Source of the DNA: VAZQ01 sp035293945
Lineage (GTDB): Bacteria > Pseudomonadota > Alphaproteobacteria > Rhizobiales > Xanthobacteraceae
Direction: 5' to 3'
Length of the DNA stretch: 64,000 bases
Assembly: GCA_035293945.1 (NCBI GenBank)
Contig: DATGLV010000039.1
Coordinates: 1 to 64,000 of the forward strand
Shown here: piece by piece, positions 24,926 through 33,553 of the stretch
Numbering within the stretch: the first letter of the stretch is position 1
Layout of the letters: each line of letters begins with the position of its first letter
Notes under the pieces: generated by a model
Databases searched by the model: none
The model's input: only the letters and a program-made list of their open reading frames with translations
What the model was told of the DNA's origin: nothing
Program-made: the position numbers and the translations under genes

Positions 24926-26308
24926 ATGACCATCGCGGCTTCCGTATCCGATCAGTCTGCGTCCAGCGCAACGCGGTGGTGGCAGCTGATCTTTGGCATC
25001 ATCTCCATGATCATGATTGCCAACCTGCAGTACGGCTGGACCTATTTCGTTGATCCAATCGATGCGAAGTACCATTGGGGCCGCGCCGACATCCAGGTCG
25101 CCTTCACGACATTCGTGTTGCTTGAGACCTGGCTCGTGCCGGTTGAGGGATGGTTTGTCGACCGCTTCGGGCCGCGCGTTGTGGTGACCTTCGGCGGCGT
25201 GGTGGTAGCGCTCGCTTGGACCCTGAATGCCTACGCGGATTCTCTTCCGCTGCTCTACATCGCGGCGGCGCTTTCAGGAATTGGCGCGGGCGCGGTCTAC
25301 GGCACCTGTGTGGGCAACGCGCTCAAATGGTTTGCGGACAAGCGCGGGCTTGCGGCCGGTCTGACGGCGGCGGGCTTTGGCGCGGGCGCCGCTGCGACCG
25401 TGTATCCGATCATCACGACCATCCAGACGTATGGATACGAGAAGGCTTTCCTGTGGTTCGGGCTTGGCCAGGGCCTGGTCATCCTTGTGCTGTCGCAGTT
25501 GCTCAGGGCGCCCGGACCCGACGAGGCTCCGAAAGCCGCGCCGAGGCTCACGCAGAGCAAGCGGGATTACACACCGGGAGAAATCTTTTTTGGTCAGCGG
25601 TTCAGCTGGAGGTTTTGGGAGTGGGCGATCTGGACGTCGCCGTTCCTGGTTATGTATGTGATGTTCGTGCTGGTAGCGGCGAGCGGTCTGGTGGTGACCG
25701 CGCAAGTGGCGCCGATTGCCCGCGACTACAAGATCGCGGGTACCTCGATCGACCTTCTTTTCATCAGCACCACTGTGCTCGTGCTCGCCGGCATCGTCGA
25801 CAATGTCCTGAATGGGCTTGCGCGCCCCACCTTCGGCTGGATCTCGGACAAGATCGGGCGTGAGAACACGATGGCGATCGTGTTCACCGTGGGTGCAGCC
25901 GCCTATTGGGGGCTCGGCACGGTCGGTAACACGCCTTGGACGTTTGTCGTAACAGCGGGCCTTGTCTATTTCACCTGGGGTGAGATCTACAGCCTGTTCC
26001 CCGCGACCTGCACCGATAGTTACGGTGCCAAGTTCGCCACGACCAATGCCGGGCTCCTCTATACCGCGAAAGGGACCGCCTCCCTCCTGGTTCCCGCGGC
26101 GAGCTTGCTCCAGAACTACACGGGTAGCTGGCATGCGGTCTTCGTGGTGGCAACCATCATGAACCTGGCCGTGGCGGCCTTGGCACTATTCGTGCTGCGG
26201 CCCATGCGCGAGCGCGCCTTGTTGGCTGATGAGGGTCGAGCCCACGCTCCGGTGAAAGCCCAAGCCCCCACTGAAGCCCAAGCTCGGGCTCAAGCGAGCA
26301 GCCGCTAA
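24926..26308 (+). CDS. oxlT: Oxalate:formate antiporter, MFS OxlT family
   Basis: This is a 12-helix major facilitator of 460 residues in the OFA family. The loop-2/3 motif reads GWFVDRFGPRVV. The equivalent of OxlT Lys355 is visible in YTAKGTASLL on helix 11, and an Arg lies in NGLARPTFGWISDKIG. Exchange of external oxalate for internal formate creates a proton-motive force during decarboxylation. The following gntR, oxc and frc genes support the oxalate assignment over other OFA substrates. The Ala/Gln-rich C-terminal tail (about 430-460) is a low-complexity extension. Confidence 0.88.
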   Translation: MTIAASVSDQSASSATRWWQLIFGIISMIMIANLQYGWTYFVDPIDAKYHWGRADIQVAFTTFVLLETWLVPVEGWFVDRFGPRVVVTFGGVVVALAWTLNAYADSLPLLYIAAALSGIGAGAVYGTCVGNALKWFADKRGLAAGLTAAGFGAGAAATVYPIITTIQTYGYEKAFLWFGLGQGLVILVLSQLLRAPGPDEAPKAAPRLTQSKRDYTPGEIFFGQRFSWRFWEWAIWTSPFLVMYVMFVLVAASGLVVTAQVAPIARDYKIAGTSIDLLFISTTVLVLAGIVDNVLNGLARPTFGWISDKIGRENTMAIVFTVGAAAYWGLGTVGNTPWTFVVTAGLVYFTWGEIYSLFPATCTDSYGAKFATTNAGLLYTAKGTASLLVPAASLLQNYTGSWHAVFVVATIMNLAVAALALFVLRPMRERALLADEGRAHAPVKAQAPTEAQARAQASSR

Positions 26309-26378
26309 TCGGCGCAGCCGGGCGCCCCTCGCACCCGCGCTTGCGCGGGGGCTTGCGCGCAGCCGGCTCGCTGGAATA

Positions 26379-27131
26379 ATGAATGCCACCATGAATTCCA
26401 GTGACAGTCATCGTTCCGCGTCGCAGCTCGCGCGCGAGCCCGATCGATCGCCACGGGTCGGGGTTGACCCGATCGAGACCCCGGAGAGCTTCAAGCGCCA
26501 GGCCTATGCGGCGCTCAAGGACGTCATCGTGTCGCTCGATGTCTATCGCAGTCGCTCCGACATCCGGCTCGACGAACGCCGGCTGGCGCTCCAATTCGGC
26601 ATCAGCCGCACGCCCGTGCGAGAGGCCATGGCCCAGCTCGAGCGCGACGGCTTCGTGCGCTCGGTGCCCCGCCGTGGCATCTTCGTGGTGCGCAAGACCA
26701 GGCGCGAGGTCATCGAGATGATCACCGCCTGGGCAGCGCTGGAAAGCATGGCGGCGCGGCTCATCACCCAGGAGGCGAGCGAGGGGGAGATCGCTTCGCT
26801 GCGGCGTATGTTCGCGACCTTCGAGGGCGGCGAGGTCGCCGCCAAGCTCGACGAATATTCCGAGGTCAATATCGAGTTCCATCAGACCATCATCCGCATG
26901 AGCCGCAACCGCGTGCTCATCGATCTCGCCGAGAACCTGTTCACGCATATGCGGATGATCCGCCGCAAGACCATCGGCGAGAAGGACCGCGCCGATCGCT
27001 CGATCCGCGACCACATGCATATCATCGAGGCGTTGGAGGCGCGCGACACCGCGCGTGCCGAAGAGCTGGTGCGCAGCCATGCGCTCGGCCTGGCCGACCA
27101 CGTCGCGAAATATGCCGACTATCTCGACTAG
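26379..27131 (+). CDS. GntR-family transcriptional regulator, FadR/FCD type
   Basis: This is a 250-residue regulator. The winged-helix DNA-binding domain spans about residues 38-105, with the recognition helix in QFGISRTPVREAMAQLERDG. An all-helical FCD ligand domain follows, with likely metal/ligand residues in EFHQTII and DHMHIIEAL. It lies between oxlT and oxc and probably controls the oxalate genes in response to oxalate, formate or a CoA ester. Starts at 26379 and 26391 are both possible. Confidence 0.9.
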   Translation: MNATMNSSDSHRSASQLAREPDRSPRVGVDPIETPESFKRQAYAALKDVIVSLDVYRSRSDIRLDERRLALQFGISRTPVREAMAQLERDGFVRSVPRRGIFVVRKTRREVIEMITAWAALESMAARLITQEASEGEIASLRRMFATFEGGEVAAKLDEYSEVNIEFHQTIIRMSRNRVLIDLAENLFTHMRMIRRKTIGEKDRADRSIRDHMHIIEALEARDTARAEELVRSHALGLADHVAKYADYLD

Positions 27132-27180
27132 CGCATGTTCCGGAAAAGTGGATACCGGTTTTCCGAACAAGAACATGCGC
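27131..27180. repeat. 50-bp Rhizobiales-type palindromic repeat
   Basis: The 50 bases begin GCGCATGTTCCGGAAAA and end TTTTCCGAACAAGAACATGCGC, forming a long imperfect hairpin centred near the ACCGGT core. The sequence closely matches the short palindromic repeat that, to my knowledge, is scattered between genes in Bradyrhizobium and relatives. It fills the space between gntR and oxc. I regard it as a dispersed repeat, not an operator. Confidence 0.8.
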
Positions 27181-27202
27181 AAGAGAAGCAGGGAGGCCTC
27201 CC

Positions 27203-28948
27203 ATGGCTGACGCGCAAGTGAAAGAGAAGCAGGGCGCAAACAGCGCCGAGGCGGAGCGGGAGCTGACCGACGGCTTTCATCTCATCATCGAAGCGCTCAA
27301 GCTCAACGGCATCAACACGATCTATGGGGTGCCCGGCATTCCGATCACGGACTTCGGCCGCATGGCGCAGGCCGCGGGCATTCGCGTGCTGTCGTTCCGC
27401 CACGAGCAGAATGCGGGCTACGCGGCATCGATCGCCGGATTCCTGACCAAGAAGCCGGGCATATGCCTGACGGTTTCGGCGCCGGGCTTTCTCAACGGTC
27501 TAACGGCGCTTGCCCACGCCACGACCAACTGCTTCCCGATGATCCAGATCTCGGGCTCCTCGGAGCGCGAGATCGTCGACCTGCAGCAGGGCGATTACGA
27601 GGAGATGGATCAGCTCGCTATCGCCAAGCCGCTGTGCAAGGCGGCCTACCGCATTCTGCACGCCCAGGACATTGGGATAGGGCTTGCCCGCGCGATCCGC
27701 GCCGCGGTGTCCGGCCGGCCGGGCGGGGTCTATCTCGATTTGCCGGCCAAGCTGTTTGGCCAAGTGATGGACGCTGAGGCGGGTCGAAAGTCGCTGGTCA
27801 AGGTCATCGACGCGGCGCCGGCGCAAATCCCCGCTGCTCCGGCCGTCAAGCGCGCGCTCGATGTGCTGAAAAGCGCCAAGCGTCCGTTGATCATCCTCGG
27901 CAAGGGCGCCGCCTATGCGCAGGCCGACGACGCGATCCGCGCTTTGGTCGAGAAGACCGGCATTCCGTTCCTGCCAATGAGCATGGGCAAGGGATTGCTG
28001 CCCGACACCCATCCGCAATGCGCCGGCGCAGCACGCTCGACGGTGCTCAAGGATTCCGATGTCGTCATGCTGATCGGCGCGCGCCTCAATTGGCTGTTGT
28101 CGCACGGCAAGGGCAAGGCCTGGGGCGAGCCGCATTCGAAAAAATTCATTCAGATCGACATCGAGCCCAAGGAGATGGACTCCAACGTCGAGATCGCCGC
28201 TCCGTTGGTGGGCGACATCGGCTCGTGCGTTGCGGCGCTGCTCGATGGGCTCGGGGGCAATTGGCCGCCGGCGCCTGCAGACTGGATCAAGACGGTCACC
28301 AGCAAGCGCGACGAGAACATCGCCAAGATGGCACCGCGGCTGATGAACAACAATTCGCCCATGGATTATCACGGCGCGCTCGGGGTGCTGCGCACCATCG
28401 TCAAGGAGCGGCCGGACGCCATGCTGGTCAATGAGGGCGCCAACACGCTCGACCTCGCCCGCGGCATCATCGACGTTTACAAGCCGCGCAAGCGCATCGA
28501 CGTCGGCACCTGGGGTGTCATGGGCATCGGCATGGGTTACGCGATCGGCGCCGCCATCGAGACGGGCAAGCCGGTGCTGGCGATCGAAGGCGACTCGGCG
28601 TTCGGCTTCTCCGGCATGGAGATCGAGACCATCTGCCGTTACAACCTGCCTGTCTGCGTCGTCATCTTCAACAACGACGGCATTTATCGCGGTACCGACG
28701 TCAACGCTGCCGGCTCTGATCCGGCGACCACCGTCTTCGTCAAGGGTGCCCGCTACGACAAGATGATCGAAGCTTTCGGCGGGGCGGGGGTCAATGCGAC
28801 TTCACCCGACGAGCTCAAGCGTGCTGTGAATGCCGCGATGGATTCCGGCAAGCCTACCCTGATCAACGCCGTCATCGATCCTGCCGCAGGCAGCGAGAGC
28901 GGCCGCATCGGCAATCTCAATCCGCAAAGCGCCCTGCGCAAGAAATAG
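27203..28948 (+). CDS. oxc: Oxalyl-CoA decarboxylase
   Basis: This thiamine-diphosphate enzyme converts oxalyl-CoA to formyl-CoA and CO2. The 581-residue protein has the three ThDP-enzyme domains. Cofactor-activating Glu68 is in SFRHEQNAGY. The active-site Tyr-Glu pair (Y132/E133, matching Y120/E121 of the Oxalobacter enzyme) is in QQGDYEEMDQ. The ThDP/Mg motif runs from GDSAFGFSG to FNNDGIYRG. The N-terminus is about 12 residues longer than the reference enzyme. A GGGAGG site lies at 27190-27195. frc follows after 12 bases. Confidence 0.96.
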   Translation: MADAQVKEKQGANSAEAERELTDGFHLIIEALKLNGINTIYGVPGIPITDFGRMAQAAGIRVLSFRHEQNAGYAASIAGFLTKKPGICLTVSAPGFLNGLTALAHATTNCFPMIQISGSSEREIVDLQQGDYEEMDQLAIAKPLCKAAYRILHAQDIGIGLARAIRAAVSGRPGGVYLDLPAKLFGQVMDAEAGRKSLVKVIDAAPAQIPAAPAVKRALDVLKSAKRPLIILGKGAAYAQADDAIRALVEKTGIPFLPMSMGKGLLPDTHPQCAGAARSTVLKDSDVVMLIGARLNWLLSHGKGKAWGEPHSKKFIQIDIEPKEMDSNVEIAAPLVGDIGSCVAALLDGLGGNWPPAPADWIKTVTSKRDENIAKMAPRLMNNNSPMDYHGALGVLRTIVKERPDAMLVNEGANTLDLARGIIDVYKPRKRIDVGTWGVMGIGMGYAIGAAIETGKPVLAIEGDSAFGFSGMEIETICRYNLPVCVVIFNNDGIYRGTDVNAAGSDPATTVFVKGARYDKMIEAFGGAGVNATSPDELKRAVNAAMDSGKPTLINAVIDPAAGSESGRIGNLNPQSALRKK

Positions 28949-28960
28949 GGAAACCAAGCA

Positions 28961-30445
28961 ATGGCCAAAGCGAAGAAGGCAGCCAAGGCAAAAGCGAAAC
29001 CGGCGGCCAAGAAGGCTGCAAAAAAAGCGGCAAGGAAATCCGCTGCGAAGTCCGCCAAGAAGGTTGTCAAGCTCAGTGCCAAGAAGCCGGCCGCGAAAGC
29101 TGCCGCCAAGGCGAACGGCAACGGTCTGCCGCGGCCGTCGTCTAAGCCGTGGGGACAGGCGGGGCGCGCGCTCGACGGCGTGCGCGTGCTCGATTTCACG
29201 CACGTGCAATCGGGGCCGACCTGCACGCAGCTCCTCGCCTATATGGGAGCGGACGTAATCAAGGTGGAGCGGCCTGGCGTAGGCGACATCACCCGCGGTC
29301 AGCTGCGCGACGTGAAGGGCGCCGACAGCCTCTATTTCACCATGCTCAACGGCTCCAAGCGCTCGATCACCATCGACAGCAAGCACCCCAAGGGTAAGGA
29401 GATCCTCGATCGGCTGGTCAAGCTGTGCGATGTGCTGGTGGAGAATTTCGCGCCCGGCGCACTCGATCGGATGGGGCTCACGTGGGAGCACATCAATAAG
29501 CTCAACCCGCGTATGATCGTCGCCTCGGTCAAGGGCTTCGGGCCCGGGCCCTATGAAGACTGCAAGGTGTACGAGAACGTGGCGCAATGCGCCGGCGGAT
29601 CGGCTTCGACGACCGGCTTCCGCGACGGGCCGCCGCTCGTCACTGGCGCCCAGATCGGCGATTCCGGCACCGGGCTGCACCTTGCGCTCGGCATCGTCAG
29701 CGCGCTCTATCAGCGCATGCGCACCGGTCGCGGCCAGAAGGTGCTCTGCGCCATGCAGGACGGCGTGCTCAATCTCACACGCGTGAAGCTGCGCGACCAG
29801 CAGCGCCTCAAGCACGGCCCGCTCACCGAATACAGCCAGTATGGCGAAGGCATTCCGTTCGGCGATGCGACGCCGCGCGCCGGCAACGATTCCGGCGGCG
29901 GCCAGCCGGGCTGGATCCTCAAATGCAAAGGCTGGGAGACCGATCCCAACGCCTACATCTATTTTATCACCCAGGCGCCGGTCTGGGGCGCGATCTGCGA
30001 TCTGATCGGCAAGCCGGAATGGAAGACCGATCCGGACTTCGCGACGCCGCCGGCGCGTCTGCCGCATCTGCGCAAGATCTTCGACACGATCGAAGAATGG
30101 ACCAAGACCATGACCAAGTTCGAGGTCATGGAAGTCTGCAACAAGCACGACATTCCGGTCGGCCCGATCCTGTCGATGAAGGAGATCGCCGAGGAACAGT
30201 CGCTGCGTGCGACCGGCACCGTGGTCGAGGTCGATCATCCGGGCCGCGGCAAGTATCTCACCGTCGGCAATCCGATCAAACTGTCGGATTCGCCGCCGGA
30301 TGTGCGGCGCTCGCCGCTCTTGGGCGAGCACACCGAGGAAATCCTGGGCAAAGTCCTTGGCTATTCGGAGAAGGAAATCGGCGAGATCAAGCTCTCGGGC
30401 GCGATCACGCCGCCAGAAAAGCCCGCCAAGGCGGAGGCGGCGTGA
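28961..30445 (+). CDS. frc: Formyl-CoA:oxalate CoA-transferase with Lys/Ala-rich N-terminal extension
   Basis: This class III CoA-transferase moves CoA from formyl-CoA to oxalate, regenerating oxalyl-CoA and freeing formate. The catalytic Asp234 in QIGDSGTGLH corresponds to D169 of the Oxalobacter enzyme, which fixes an extension of about 65 residues. The first 51 residues contain 19 Lys and 22 Ala (for example AKAKKAAKAKAKPAAKKAA), like histone H1/AlgP tails. The enzyme body starts near residue 62 (KPWGQAGRALDGVRVLDFT). An AGGGAAA site at about 28947 supports the long start, and the tail frame has no internal ATG until well inside the enzyme body. The tail is therefore probably translated. 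Confidence 0.95.
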   Translation: MAKAKKAAKAKAKPAAKKAAKKAARKSAAKSAKKVVKLSAKKPAAKAAAKANGNGLPRPSSKPWGQAGRALDGVRVLDFTHVQSGPTCTQLLAYMGADVIKVERPGVGDITRGQLRDVKGADSLYFTMLNGSKRSITIDSKHPKGKEILDRLVKLCDVLVENFAPGALDRMGLTWEHINKLNPRMIVASVKGFGPGPYEDCKVYENVAQCAGGSASTTGFRDGPPLVTGAQIGDSGTGLHLALGIVSALYQRMRTGRGQKVLCAMQDGVLNLTRVKLRDQQRLKHGPLTEYSQYGEGIPFGDATPRAGNDSGGGQPGWILKCKGWETDPNAYIYFITQAPVWGAICDLIGKPEWKTDPDFATPPARLPHLRKIFDTIEEWTKTMTKFEVMEVCNKHDIPVGPILSMKEIAEEQSLRATGTVVEVDHPGRGKYLTVGNPIKLSDSPPDVRRSPLLGEHTEEILGKVLGYSEKEIGEIKLSGAITPPEKPAKAEAA

Positions 30446-30446
30446 A

Positions 30447-30540
30447 CAGGAATCAGTGATCGGTAATCAGTGATCAGATTTCTGGTTTTGATCGCTGACC
30501 GCACTGATTACTGACAACTGATTACTGACCACTGAACACT
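30447..30540. repeat. Array of short direct and inverted repeats between frc and the formyltransferase gene
   Basis: Two copies of AATCAGTGATC lie at 30451 and 30465, a 14-base period. Two copies of ACTGATTACTGAC lie at 30503 and 30517, also a 14-base period. The inner heptamers AATCAGT/ACTGATT are inverse complements, so the whole can fold into alternative hairpins. It is AT-richer than its neighbours. This looks like a small palindromic repeat element in the 105-base gap. A regulatory role is not excluded. Confidence 0.65.
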
Positions 30541-30550
30541 GGGGACTGAC

Positions 30551-31480
30551 ATGCGCATCGTGGTTCACGGCCAGCAGGCGTTCGGCAAGGCCGTGCTGGA
30601 GGCTCTGCTCAAGCGCGGCGAGAACGTTATCGCCGTCTATGTGGCCCCCGAGAAACCAGGGCAGAAAGCCGATCCGCTGAAAGAAGCCGCGCTCGCCGCC
30701 AAGCTGCCGGTCTATCAGCCGGACTCCTACAAGAAGCCGGAAATCTGGGAGGAGTTCAAAGCGCTCAAGCCCGATTTGCAGGTCATGGCGTTCGTTACGC
30801 TGTTCGTGCCGGAAGAATTCCTCAACATCCCGACCCACGGCTCGATCCAGTATCATCCCTCGCTGTTGCCGGCCTATCGGGGTGCGAGCGCCATCAATTG
30901 GCCGATCATCAAGGGCGAGACCGAGACCGGTCTGTCGATCTTCTGGCCCGACAATGGGCTCGATACCGGCGACGTATTGCTGCAGAAGAAAACCCCGATC
31001 GGTCCGACCGACACGCTCGGCACCGTCTACTTCGATCGACTGTTCCCGATGGGAGTCGACGCGATGCTCGAGTCGGTCGATTTGGTGAAGGCGGGCCGAG
31101 CGCCGCGTATCAAGCAGGATGAGGCGAAGGCCACTTACGAAGGCCGCTGCGGTCCTGAGAATGCCAAGATCGATTGGGGCAAGCCCTGGGAGCAGATCGA
31201 TCGGCTGATCCGCGGCTGCAATCCGGCGCCCGGCGCCTGGACGACGCTCGACGGCAAGCAGCTCAAGATCTTCGACGCCAAGCCGCTGCCCGCCAAGGAC
31301 CCGAAGGGGATCGGCGGCAAGCTCGGCGAGATTGTCGCCGTCGAGGCGGACGGCTTTACCGTCGTGTGCGCCGATGGGCGCTTCAAGGTCACCCGCGTGC
31401 AGCCCGACGGCGGTAAGAAGATCGAAGCCGGCGAATGGGCGACATCAGTGGGTCTCGCAGTCAAAGCAAGATTTACGTAA
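30551..31480 (+). CDS. 10-formyltetrahydrofolate hydrolase/formyltransferase-like protein
   Basis: This is a 309-residue protein of the formyltransferase fold plus an Fmt-type C-terminal domain. It resembles the hydrolase domain of 10-formyl-THF dehydrogenase (ALDH1L1) more than Met-tRNA formyltransferase: QYHPSLLPAYRGASAINW and DNGLDTGDVLLQK, with His102 and Asp138 spaced exactly as H106/D142. The Asn of the Fmt triad is Gln100 here. It may hydrolyse 10-formyl-THF back to formate or transfer the formyl group to another acceptor. The position between frc and the formate-THF ligase links it to formyl metabolism. Confidence 0.85.
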   Translation: MRIVVHGQQAFGKAVLEALLKRGENVIAVYVAPEKPGQKADPLKEAALAAKLPVYQPDSYKKPEIWEEFKALKPDLQVMAFVTLFVPEEFLNIPTHGSIQYHPSLLPAYRGASAINWPIIKGETETGLSIFWPDNGLDTGDVLLQKKTPIGPTDTLGTVYFDRLFPMGVDAMLESVDLVKAGRAPRIKQDEAKATYEGRCGPENAKIDWGKPWEQIDRLIRGCNPAPGAWTTLDGKQLKIFDAKPLPAKDPKGIGGKLGEIVAVEADGFTVVCADGRFKVTRVQPDGGKKIEAGEWATSVGLAVKARFT

Positions 31481-31488
31481 CTCTCGAA

Positions 31489-31569
31489 GTCATGCCCGGC
31501 CTTGTGCCGGGCATCCACGTCTTTGCGACCGATGAAGACGTGGATGGCCGGGACAAGCCCGGCCATGAC
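31489..31569. repeat. 81-bp near-perfect palindrome (dispersed repeat) upstream of fhs
   Basis: Arms of 35 bases at 31489-31523 and 31535-31569 are inverse complements with few mismatches. They are separated by an 11-base loop. The arms begin GTCATGCCCGGC and end GGCCATGAC, the pattern of a repeat that, to my knowledge, is very common in Bradyrhizobium genomes. It lies just after the formyltransferase stop and before fhs, and could form a strong mRNA hairpin there. Confidence 0.85.
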
Positions 31570-31606
31570 AAGCCAGGAACTCCTCTCTCACTTTCATGGA
31601 TCAGCA

Positions 31607-33304
31607 ATGCCCGCCTCCCAGCACGTCAGTCCGAAGTCCGACATTGAAATCTCCCAATCGGCCACGAAGCGGCCGATTCTCGATGTCGCCCGCGAGAAGC
31701 TCGGGATTGGACCTGAGAACCTCGAGCCATATGGGCACTTCAAGGCCAAGGTGTCGATGGACTACGTCAAGTCGCTCAAGAACCGTCCCAACGGCAAGCT
31801 GATCCTGGTCTCCGCCATCACCCCGACGCCCGCCGGCGAAGGCAAGACCACCACCACCGTGGGCCTTACCGATGCGCTCAACGTTATCGGCAAGAAGGCG
31901 ATGCTCTGCCTGCGCGAGCCGTCGCTTGGTCCTTCGTTCGGCATGAAGGGCGGCGCCGCCGGCGGCGGCTATGCCCAGGTCGTGCCAATGGAGGACATCA
32001 ACCTGCATTTCACCGGCGATTTCCACGCCATCACCTCGGCCAACAATCTCTTGGCCGCGATGCTCGACAATCACATCTATTGGGGCAACCCGCTCGGGAT
32101 CGACCAGCGGCGCGTCACTTGGCGGCGCGTGCTCGACATGAACGATCGCGCTCTCCGCTCGATTGTTTCTTCGCTCGGCGGCGTCGCCAACGGCTTTCCG
32201 CGTGAGGACGGCTTCGACATCACGGTCGCGTCGGAGGTGATGGCGATCTTCTGCCTCGCCAGCGATCTCGATGACCTCAAGAAGCGGCTCTCGAACATCA
32301 TCGTCGGCTATACGCGCGATCGCAAACCGGTGCGTGCCGGCGACCTCAAGGCGCATGGCGCCATGACGGCGCTGCTCAAAGAGGCGCTCGCCCCCAACCT
32401 GGTGCAAACGCTCGAAGGGACGCCTGCTTTCGTGCACGGCGGCCCATTCGCCAATATCGCGCACGGGTGCAACTCGGTGCTCGCCACCACGACCGCGCTC
32501 AAGCTCTGCGATTATGTGGTCACCGAGGCGGGCTTCGGGGCCGATCTCGGCGGTGAAAAATTCATCGATATCAAGTGCCGCAAAGCCGGCCTTGCGCCCG
32601 ATTGCGTCGTTTTGGTCGCCACTATCCGGGCGCTGAAGATGCACGGCGGCGTCAAGAAGGAGGACCTCAAGGCCGAGAATCTGAAGGCGCTGGCAGCCGG
32701 CATGTCCAATCTCGCGCGCCATGTCGAGAACGTGCAGAAATTCGGCATCGCGCCGGTGATCTCGATCAATCGCTTCAGCGCCGATACCGATGCCGAGATC
32801 GCACTGGTCAAAGAGCAATGCGCCAAGCTTGGTGTCGAAGCCTTCATGGCCGACCATTGGGCGGAGGGCGGCAAGGGCGCCGCCGATGTAGCGCGCGCCG
32901 TCGTCAAGGTCGCCGACAGCGGCAAGAGCAAGCTCAAGTTCCTCTATCCGGACGAGATGCCGCTGTTGGAGAAGATCCGCACCATCGCCAAGGAGATCTA
33001 CCGCGCCCGCGATATTTCGGCCGACAAGAGCGTGCGCGACCAGCTCGCGTCGTTCGAGGCCATGGGTTACGGCAAATGCCCGGTCTGCATCGCCAAGACC
33101 CAGTACAGCTTCTCGACCAATCCGGACGCCAAGGGCGCGCCGGTCGATCACGTGATCAATGTGCGCGAGGTGCGCCTCTCCGCCGGCGCCGAATTCGTGG
33201 TCGCGATCTGCGGAGAGATCATGACCATGCCGGGCCTGCCCAAGGTGCCGTCTGCCGACTCCATCGATGTGGGGCCGGACGGCAAGATCATGGGGTTGTT
33301 CTAG
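31607..33304 (+). CDS. fhs: Formate-tetrahydrofolate ligase
   Basis: Fhs makes 10-formyl-THF from formate, ATP and THF. The 565-residue product has the P-loop TPTPAGEGKTTTTVGL and the family motifs EPSLGPSFGMKGGAAGGGYA and HFTGDFHAI. Start ATG 31607 gives the normal N-terminus. The frame remains open back into the palindrome at 31489-31569, which I exclude. Located after oxc, frc and the formyltransferase, it gives oxalate-derived formate access to the folate C1 pool, alongside oxidation by the formate dehydrogenase at 37598-42758. Confidence 0.95.
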   Translation: MPASQHVSPKSDIEISQSATKRPILDVAREKLGIGPENLEPYGHFKAKVSMDYVKSLKNRPNGKLILVSAITPTPAGEGKTTTTVGLTDALNVIGKKAMLCLREPSLGPSFGMKGGAAGGGYAQVVPMEDINLHFTGDFHAITSANNLLAAMLDNHIYWGNPLGIDQRRVTWRRVLDMNDRALRSIVSSLGGVANGFPREDGFDITVASEVMAIFCLASDLDDLKKRLSNIIVGYTRDRKPVRAGDLKAHGAMTALLKEALAPNLVQTLEGTPAFVHGGPFANIAHGCNSVLATTTALKLCDYVVTEAGFGADLGGEKFIDIKCRKAGLAPDCVVLVATIRALKMHGGVKKEDLKAENLKALAAGMSNLARHVENVQKFGIAPVISINRFSADTDAEIALVKEQCAKLGVEAFMADHWAEGGKGAADVARAVVKVADSGKSKLKFLYPDEMPLLEKIRTIAKEIYRARDISADKSVRDQLASFEAMGYGKCPVCIAKTQYSFSTNPDAKGAPVDHVINVREVRLSAGAEFVVAICGEIMTMPGLPKVPSADSIDVGPDGKIMGLF

Positions 33305-33370
33305 GGATGGCGCGCTCGCCCGTAACGGCTTGCACAATGCTATGATCTTTTGGCGCCGACACAGTTCACC

Positions 33371-33511
33371 TGTCCTGGGCTTGACCCGGGACCGTTCCAG
33401 GCTACGGACGGCGATTTGATTGGAACGGTCCCGGTTCTGCAGCGCATCGCGGCATTGGGATCTTCGTGAAGACTGCGAGGCCAAAGGCCGCGCTGCACTG
33501 CGCCCGGGACA
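33371..33511. repeat. Palindromic repeat element of about 140 bp downstream of fhs
   Basis: The outer arms are TGTCCTGGGC (33371) and GCCCGGGACA (33502), with one mismatch. Inner arms at 33386-33399 and 33421-33434 are a perfect 14-base inverted repeat (CCGGGACCGTTCCA). It occupies most of the 249-base gap between fhs and the methyltransferase gene. The sequence type is a dispersed Rhizobiales intergenic element. I saw no riboswitch in this gap. Confidence 0.7.
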
Positions 33512-33553
33512 AGAAGTTTATCTAGCGCCGACGAACGACAGCCGGGGCATATC

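Noticed and set aside
27131..27180. Palindrome upstream of oxc as a GntR operator
   Set aside because: It matches a repeat type known from many unrelated Rhizobiales intergenic regions and is much longer than a GntR site.
30447..30540. CRISPR-like repeat array
   Set aside because: Repeats are only 11-13 bases with 14-base period, two copies each, with no spacers of typical length and no cas genes.
31601..33484. Long minus-strand open frame of 627 codons opposite fhs
   Set aside because: The plus-strand fhs product is unmistakable, and the antisense translation is compositionally odd.
33305..33553. Possible methionine-related riboswitch before the MetE-like gene
   Set aside because: The structure in this gap is explained by nested inverted repeats of a dispersed element. 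No SAM or SAH riboswitch core was recognised.
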